From: Dichetophora obliterata
Taxonomy: Eukaryota; Arthropoda; Insecta; Diptera; Sciomyzidae
Assembly (NCBI GenBank): GCA_963920525.1
Contig: OY986437.1
Span: forward strand, 27,902,863 to 27,966,862
DNA: 64,000 bases
Direction: 5' to 3'
The notes under the pieces were generated by a model. That model saw nothing but the letters and a program-made list of their open reading frames with translations, was not told where the DNA came from and made no database searches. The stretch's first letter is position 1, and each line of letters starts with the position of its first letter. The position numbers and the translations under genes were made by a program. Below are positions 57,032-64,000 of this stretch, one piece after another.

Positions 57032-57905
57032 CTTAAAAATAAAAGTCAAAGAGAATAAGAAAGAGAGCGATAGATCAAGAATGACAAAGAAAATTTAATT
57101 TTTCAAAAATTTCAATAAAATTTGTGCTTGCTTAGTTTTCGCATTTAATGAGGTCATGGTTAAATATAAAGCAACAATAATAACAAACGTAATTTTGCAA
57201 TAAAATGTTAATGACAAACGGGAGTTGAAGGGGTTGGCCATGTCTTCATTACTGAAATTAAGATAAAAAGGCAGTAGTAACTGCAGACATGCAACAGGCA
57301 ACAGCTGGCGTGTGGCTTGAACAATAATACAACTCATCAGCCAACATCAGCTACCATCAGCAGTCAGTCAGTTGAAATACGGCATAATTCTAACATAAAA
57401 CACAAGCAATTAACTTCAGTTTGAAATTTAAAGTTTAAATGCTTAGACGTTGTAGTTAAGTATTGTATTTTCAAGTTTTATAACAGTTTTTATAGCCTTT
57501 TTTGCTTATAAAAGAATGTTGAGACTTTAAGCGTGTAAGCGGCAGCAATGAGATTTTGAAATAAACGGTTGTAGATCCTGAACGACAATCAATAAAAGGA
57601 AATACTATGATGTATGTTTGACTTCAAAATACAATTAAGAACTGGAAGGATATTTTTAATGGATGTCAAAATGATGCGAGTATAAAACATAAAACAAGAT
57701 ATAAAACATTTTACATTTTCATGCACACATGAAATAAAACAAAAATTATTTTTCAAAATTAATTACACTATGCGACAATTTTATTACCGTAAAATGTGTC
57801 TTCAAATATCTCTTTGGTTTTTAGTTGGTGTTTTATAAAGCCCAACAACAATACTGTTGCAAACTTTTTGGCCCAAAAAAACGCCTTCATTGTTGCTTTA
57901 TTTAT
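57032..57905. other. Sequence upstream of the most N-terminal visible exon
   Basis: No signal-peptide exon or promoter could be identified on the minus strand here; presumably intron. Confidence 0.4.
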
Positions 57906-57909
57906 GTTA

Positions 57910-58180
57910 GGGTTCCAAATCTGTGGTCGCAAGGAATAATGACCAAACTCAGAGTATAGTAGAAAACTATATTTTTATTGCACTAACTTTAACCTTTTTT
58001 TCTGAAAAATATAAACCATTACAAACGGAAATATGTGCAGATGTAAGTGGTAATGTACTATGTTAAAAAATGTTTTCCTGCATTCTTCCAAAGTTTGTGG
58101 CAATAAAGAAAATACCCTCATTGCTATTTTACTATATTCTGAGTTTAATCATTATTCCTTGTGACCACAGAAATGCACCC
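57910..58180. mobile_element. 271-bp MITE with about 57-bp GGG-start ends
   Basis: Left GGGTTCCAAATCTGTGGTCG...AAACTCAGAGTATAGTAG and right, inverted, GGGTGCATTTCTGTGGTCAC... pair over nearly 60 bases. Flanked by TTA and TCA, so a 3-bp Harbinger-style duplication (one base changed) is possible. Confidence 0.7.
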
Positions 58181-58539
58181 TCAAAGTACGAATTTTAATA
58201 TTACATAAAAGCGGTTGGATAAATCAAATCCTTTATTAACTAAACAATTTTTTATCATGTTATTTTTAACCTTTCAGAAAAAAGCTTATTTTTAGCCATA
58301 TATACTTATCAAAGCATTCTACTTAAATATTAGGGCTAATAAAAATTCGAATTACTCAACATTAGTTGGTGATAAAATGTTAAAACTTAACAAGCATGGC
58401 TTTAATTACTCTCTTTTATATTTTCTACAACATTAGAACGGCAAAAAAATATCAAAGTTTTCATTGAACTCTTTTTTGAGTGGCATTTTTATTAAAAATT
58501 TATATGTTTTTAAAAGTATCTAGTAGGGAGTCCAATCCT

Positions 58540-58620
58540 GGAAGCTTTTCTCGATCCCGGGATTATCGGGATTAAAAATCTCAATCTCGGGATCCCGGGA
58601 TTAGTTCGGGATTGAACATT
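58540..58620. repeat. CGGGAT-rich palindromic cluster
   Basis: TCCCGGGATTATCGGGATTA, TCTCGGGATCCCGGGATTAG and TTCGGGATTGAAC occur within 80 bp. This is a known look of eroded insect MITEs; limits unclear. Confidence 0.5.
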
Positions 58621-58722
58621 TTAAGAAGTAAATAATTTGAAACGTTTTTAATACAATTTTTTGTTATGTATTAATTGAAACTAAAAAATGTAAATTAATT
58701 CATAACAAAAACAAAACACATT

Positions 58723-59152
58723 GAGGGTATTCACAATTGCGTTGTTTTCAGTGTAGTTAAAAATCCCCGTGGTATTGATACAACACTTTAACGAGCGGTT
58801 TTTTTATTTTTTGTTGTTTTACATGAAATCTCTAAAAACCAAAAGTGTGGTTATTTTATGTAGCCCAATGATATGTTTAACGAACGTGGTTTTTAAAGTT
58901 CCATAAACAACTGATCGGTTGCCAGTTATTTTCTAATTGCAAAAATGTAAGAAGCTCAAAATGCAATTTAAGCTTTTTTATGTCATATATTAATAAAATA
59001 TATCAAATTGTATGGTTAATTTATTTGCTTAGTAACAAAAAGCTATAGTCCCAACCACAAATTCTATTTTAAAGGGTGCTCATAATTGCGATTTTCAACC
59101 ATGGCAAAAAAAAAGCACAACACAACTACACCACACAATTGTGAATAGCCTT
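58723..59152. mobile_element. 430-bp MITE with GTATTCACAATTG ends
   Basis: GAGGGTATTCACAATTGCG at the left and CACAATTGTGAATAGCCTT at the right are inverted. A further inner copy, AGGGTGCTCATAATTGCGA, lies near 59073. No coding. Confidence 0.6.
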
Positions 59153-59449
59153 ATTACTAATAAACACACAAAACTTCAATTATATTAATGACTAGCAAAT
59201 TGTATTAATTTAATCCTTTCAGTGGATTTGCCCAATACATTTTTCTATGTATTTATTTTGCAAAGCTTTTGTTTAAATCAAATTGTTTGGTTCTATTAAA
59301 AAAAAAGGTGAACCAACATAATAAAAATCAATTTAGAGAGATATTTGACATAGAGAGATATTTGAAAAGTCAGTTGGATTTTCAATTTTGTGCCGAAGAA
59401 AAACAAAAAAAAAATTTTCGGCCTTTTTTATAAGATGAACCGAACAAAA

Positions 59450-59650
59450 ATCAAACTTATGTTTTTTATCTTTTTTGGCTTTAATGATAAGAATTTTAAG
59501 AGGGTTTAAGAAATAAAAATCTATAGGGTTGAAAATCCTTTATGGGATTAAAAAAAGACTTTGTGACGAATAGGAGCAAAATAATTTGTTCTTTGTACAA
59601 GCTTGCAAAAAGTAAGTAGCGCAGGTTAAAATCAAAAGTATGTTTTTTTT
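59450..59650. repeat. Inverted copy of the repeat at 43930-44140
   Basis: TTTTTGGCTTTAATGATAAG, AATTTTAAGAGGGTTTAAGA and TTTGTACAAGCTTGCAAAAA mirror the other copy. Confidence 0.5.
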
Positions 59651-59659
59651 CATCTTTGA

Positions 59660-62650
59660 AGGACCTACATGATAGGAATATTACCTCAAAAAAATTATTA
59701 TGTTCTTAGTTTAGCCTAGAAATTGAAATGGTTAAAGAGCAAAACATATAAAAATATAAAATACAGAATAGTTTAAGTTATAACTATAGCATACATAACC
59801 ATAAATTTATTACTGTATAAATATTACACTGTTTTTTTTTTTTTTGTACATCGTCTTCATGATTTTTTGTGTTTAAGGCAAATTAAGGTTGGAAAAGACG
59901 TTTCAAAATTAAATTTGTTGTTTTAATTATTTTTAAAGTAATTATTAAGCTGATCAATGCGTTTTATTTTTATTGGAGAGTTTTGTTCGCTGATAATCTG
60001 ATCTATGTAAGTTGTAGAAATAGTTGTACGATAGTCGTAAGCAATTTGTAAGTTTCGATCACGATTGCCTACATAACAAGACAAAATTATTTCCTAAGTC
60101 AGAATATCTGAACATTTTGTAATACATAGCTTACTTCCCGATGTTGCAATTCTTCTTAAACTTTGCAAAGTCTTTGCTCCAGTGATTTACACTCATCGTC
60201 CTAACAATCGTTTTCAGCCTCAATAAAAGGTTTTTCTAATTCTATTTAGAAAAACTATTAGATTTAACAAAAAATTAATTTGTACGTTCTGGAAACTTCT
60301 AAAAGATTTTTTACAATACAAAGTTCTGCAAAGTTGTAGATAAGACGTTGAAGAATTTGTTTGTTCGAATCATTCGAGTTTCGAAATAGTTTCGATAGAA
60401 TCATCAAGTTTCGAAGTAACAGTCACTTAAGTACTTTAAGGGGATATTTTAATCCCTTTGGATTATTTTAAGTCACAATATTGTTGCTTAGTTTTGTGGG
60501 CCAAACTTTTAAGAATAACTTTGCTTAAGGTCTCAAATCAAAATTGTACTTGCGTTAGGAGATAAAAGAAACTAAACGAAGAAAACTGCACCAGCATTTG
60601 ACCTTGATTTATTAATTTTAATGTTGTGAATGAACAAATATTGTAATAGAATTACTTAGAAAGACAGCTGCAATTTATGTCAGCAGCAATGCTTTTGCCA
60701 AATGTCATTTTTTTTTGTTTAACCGTTTAAACGCCGGCGCACAGAGCGCTTTTTTAATTTTAGGATGGCATTTGGGTTTTTTTTTTTTTGTTAAATTTTA
60801 TAAAAAAATATTTTTATTCGTCAGATTATAAAACATGTATTATGAATGTGGTATTAAAAACTTGATGTATTGTTTGGTTGTTTTTTTATAAAAATCGTCA
60901 AAGTTGAAACTTTTTTAACAAAAATAAGCTCAATAAAACCCAAAAAATAAAGTCAAGTTTAAACAATAATAACTTCGAGTACAAAGTATATTTCAATGTT
61001 TTGTTTTTTTTTACTTTTTTTGTGTCTTAATCGCCATTGAATTTAATATAGAATACAACAAAAAATGTTAATAAATAAAAATAGAAAAATTGTCGAATTA
61101 TGACTGTAAATTTTTCAAGGAATAAAAATTTAAGTAAAATTTAGTAGAAAATATCCAGCTAATTAAGCATTAGTAGAAAATATCTAGCTAATTAAACATT
61201 ATTAAAGTCGAATTCTATAACTATCATAAACAATTTTACTTCTACCTTCTGTTTCTGTAAAAACCTGCTGCATCTAGCTGCTATTAACCGATTTCCAGCT
61301 ATTGGTGCATTTTTGCACCAGCAGTTTTAGAATTTTCTCCAGGTGAGAGCGAAAGTGATATTACCCGGCACTGTAGAGATTCTGTTAGTATGGACTTTTC
61401 GCAGTATACATTATTTTTGGTTTGAGTCGATTCGGTCGTTTACTTGGATTTTACGACCACGGTGCGTCGCAATATTTGGTTTTTTTTTTGTATTTTTTAT
61501 TTTTGAAAATTCCGGAAAAATTTCAAATCGCAATATCGAACATTTCTTTTCAATAGTAACTATTATAAGTTTTAAATTTTATGTTAAACAAAATGTAGAG
61601 CCCGTTTGCTGTTTTAAAATGGGCAAGTACGGCTGTTAAGGTATGTGAATACATTTTTTTTTCATACATTCTTGTGCCAAAAATAGTAAACATTGTTGGA
61701 TTTTGATAAAATATGGTACAGAAACGTTTTTTAGTACTATTAAAAAAATTCCAAAAAATGGTGCATATCGGCCCAATAAAACCTCTCCTTCCGGAACAAA
61801 CCCAAACTGGGAAACAGGAAATGTTGATATATTTCAATGATATTTAATACAATGACCTCTTTTGGGTTTATTAACACAGTCTTTAAACATAGTGTGCATC
61901 GATTCACTAACACCACCTCCCCCTTGACCTTCCCCTCCCGAACAACCAGAAACTGAATAACATTCAAATATCAACAGATTTCAATGAAATCTTGTACAAT
62001 GTTGTATTTTTGGTTTATTAATACAATTTTCGAACACGACGTACATTGAGCCTCAAATAATCACCATCACCAACTCACCTACTAACCATCTCTTCCACCC
62101 CACCACAACCTGTACAGTCCGAAACTGGAAATGAAAAGTTAATAAGGTTTTGTTTTTTTAGCAAGCTCAAAGATAATTACAACATTATTCTATTTAGCAC
62201 TTCTAGTTTAAAAAATAACAAGAAAAAGTAATGAAAAAGAAGTACAGTATAGCGCTATATACACGCTATATATACAGAAGTTAAACTTCTTAAAATTAAG
62301 AATATGAGATATTTTGTGAAAGATACAGAGAGAAAGAGAGAGAGAGAACATCTTAAAAAATGCAATACACAATGTTCATAAAAATATTCTGTTTATTTTA
62401 TATTTACAAAATAAAAATATTTTAAGGGGTCCGAGTTAGAAACTATTACATTTCATTATCTATAATATGCAATACTTTGTTTTTGTTTTGACTTATTCTC
62501 TTATTTTTTTGGTGCACAGACAACGTAAGTCCACAATTACCAAAGACAGGGAATTTCTTAAAGAAATCGCTAAAGGATGAATTTTTTTCTTCTTTTATAA
62601 GCAAAACAAAAATTATGAAAATAAAAAACTTATGAAAAAAGCTTTTCATT
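59660..62650. other. 3 kb AT-rich, nothing recognised
   Basis: Homopolymer T runs and a short (GA)n at about 62328-62347. No frame with family character on either strand. Confidence 0.4.
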
Positions 62651-62654
62651 AATA

Positions 62655-63853
62655 AATTGAAGGGCTTATTGCAGAAACATGATAAGCCACATAATATCAA
62701 AAACCGGTATTTTGTGTTTTTTCTAGTACTTTTTACCATGATAACACCTGCTGAAAAGATTAGGACTTATTTTCAATAAATTGCGAACTTATATGTGTTA
62801 GTATCATTTTGCAATTATATATTTTATTAAATTTTCTACTTAAAAACTCGATTAGCCACATAAAAAAGCTACCCCTCAAATAGTTACTGTGAATTTAACT
62901 GCGAGTTATATCAAAATTTAAGATTTTGTTGACTAAAGCGATGACAGTATGATAGACGAAGATTTCTTATTAACTACTAAAGGAAATATATAAAAAAACA
63001 TTGAGTAATATTTCTTTTAATTTATGTGGCTTATCATGTTTTTACGCAAATAATTTTTACTTTCAAATTTCTAGTGGCTTATCATGTTTTTCCTTGGAAG
63101 CTTGTAACTATAAATAACCTATAAATACTGATGAAATGCTTTGAGAAACCAGCGACGCATATTTCCTTTTTCTTGTTTCTGTTGATAATCATGTTGTTTC
63201 TAAGAAAACTTGGTTCCATATTTGTATGGCTTATCATGTTTTTACAGAAATAATTTTTAGGTCAGTAGTTTGCTGTGGTGGCATCTAGAATCAAAACTTT
63301 TGCGAAATATCCTAAATCAGATAATTATTTCTATTATATTATTAATAAAGTAAATCAAGAGTATATAGTAGTAAATATACTTTAGAAAAGTAAGACCGCG
63401 TGAATGCGTTAAAATAGAAGTGAAAAAAAATCCAAAACGTGAAATCGTTATTACCCTATTTTCCACCAATATACCTTCCTTTTATAAAACATTAAAATCA
63501 ACAAACATAGAAAACGACAAGGAAAGTCCAGAAATTGTTGAAGGATTATACATAATTAGTTTATATTGTTTCGTTTTTGTTAAAAATTTTTGTTTTTTTA
63601 TTAATTTTTGAAAATAAATTTTATGCAAAAACATGATAAGCCGCATTTTTTTTTTTAAACGATTGGTTTCCACTATCCTTTCTTCGTTAATTTTTGGACA
63701 TGTTTTAGAAGGCTTCCATTACGAATAATTACAAGTATTAAAAGTACGATTACATGGAACGTCTATTTTACATATTTTTTAAAGATTCAAGTGCGATTAT
63801 CTCAAAATTTTTATTTTGTGGCTTATCATGTCTCTGCAATAAGTCCTTCAATT
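62655..63853. mobile_element. 1.2 kb non-autonomous transposon with AATT target duplication
   Basis: The body 62659-63849 starts GAAGGGCTTATTGCAGAAAC ATGATAAGCCACA and ends with its complement, flanked by AATT (62655-62658, 63850-63853). GGCTTATCATGTTTTT recurs inside near 63026, 63074 and 63227 (plus strand) and 63630 (minus strand). Short readings within lack family signals, so it needs a transposase from elsewhere. Confidence 0.8.
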
Positions 63854-64000
63854 GTTAAATTATTATGAAGGAAATTAGTAAATTGTTTTTTTTTTCATGT
63901 GAAATGTTATGAATTGTTTCTAAAAAGTTTATTAAAATATGTTTTTTTTAAACCAATAATCTCATTTTTTATAATAATTATATTTTGTATTTAAAGTTTT

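Noticed and set aside
55452..55673. 73-codon plus-strand reading
   Set aside because: Phe/Ser-rich chance frame in AT-rich intron, no splice or family support.
61343..61967. Possible upstream exon of the cyclase
   Set aside because: Minus-strand frames there lack a signal peptide, ANF-receptor motifs and a fitting phase-2 donor.

Overview
The window looks like AT-rich nuclear DNA of a higher fly (Diptera). It carries a multi-exon animal membrane guanylate cyclase with very long introns, and those introns are packed with insect-type transposable elements: a Ty3/Gypsy LTR element, LINEs, tRNA-derived SINEs, piggyBac-, hAT- and Harbinger-like elements, and many foldback MITEs. The species cannot be fixed from the sequence alone.

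One host gene runs along the whole minus strand. Fourteen exons between 57031 and 555 join in a single open frame of about 1025 residues. In order they encode an ANF-receptor-type extracellular domain, one membrane-spanning segment, a kinase-homology domain that lacks the catalytic HRD motif, a coiled-coil linker and a guanylate cyclase catalytic domain. The signal peptide and first exon(s) lie beyond 57031 and were not found up to 64000. Two giant introns (3049-13514 and 14558-54515) hold most of the mobile DNA. A 75-nt exon at 54516-54590, far from its neighbours, fits the reading frame exactly.

Mobile DNA, left to right. 1-13.4 kb: a hairpin MITE cut by the window start, a 1 kb TTAA-flanked element, foldbacks, a long degenerate tandem-repeat field (6.3-9.66 kb) and a SINE. 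15-19 kb: several MITEs. 19.05-26.10 kb: a young Ty3/Gypsy LTR element on the minus strand with 1530-bp LTRs, a 4-bp target duplication, gag and protease, but no reverse transcriptase, RNase H or integrase core; a tandem repeat sits in their place. It landed in an older palindromic structure (18.4-29.9 kb) that also holds a 1.96 kb foldback. 31.3-31.8 kb: a SINE with a telomere-like (AACCT)6 tail. 34.4-43.2 kb: two TTAA-flanked elements that share one TTAA. One holds piggyBac transposase remains and a LINE with a deleted RT core; the other holds an older repeat, a SINE and a TA-flanked element with an intact 178-codon ORF. 46.8-50.8 kb: a LINE split by a 2.8 kb AATT-flanked DNA transposon with a CGGQNRN-type transposase pseudogene. 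51.5-64 kb: a GCGATT-rich element, a hAT-like MITE, a Harbinger remnant, two gene exons, more MITEs and a second AATT-flanked element.

The best candidates for something little described are the TA-flanked element with its unassigned ORF, the CGGQNRN/AATT transposon, and the RT-less LTR element with repeat arrays in both its LTRs and its body.
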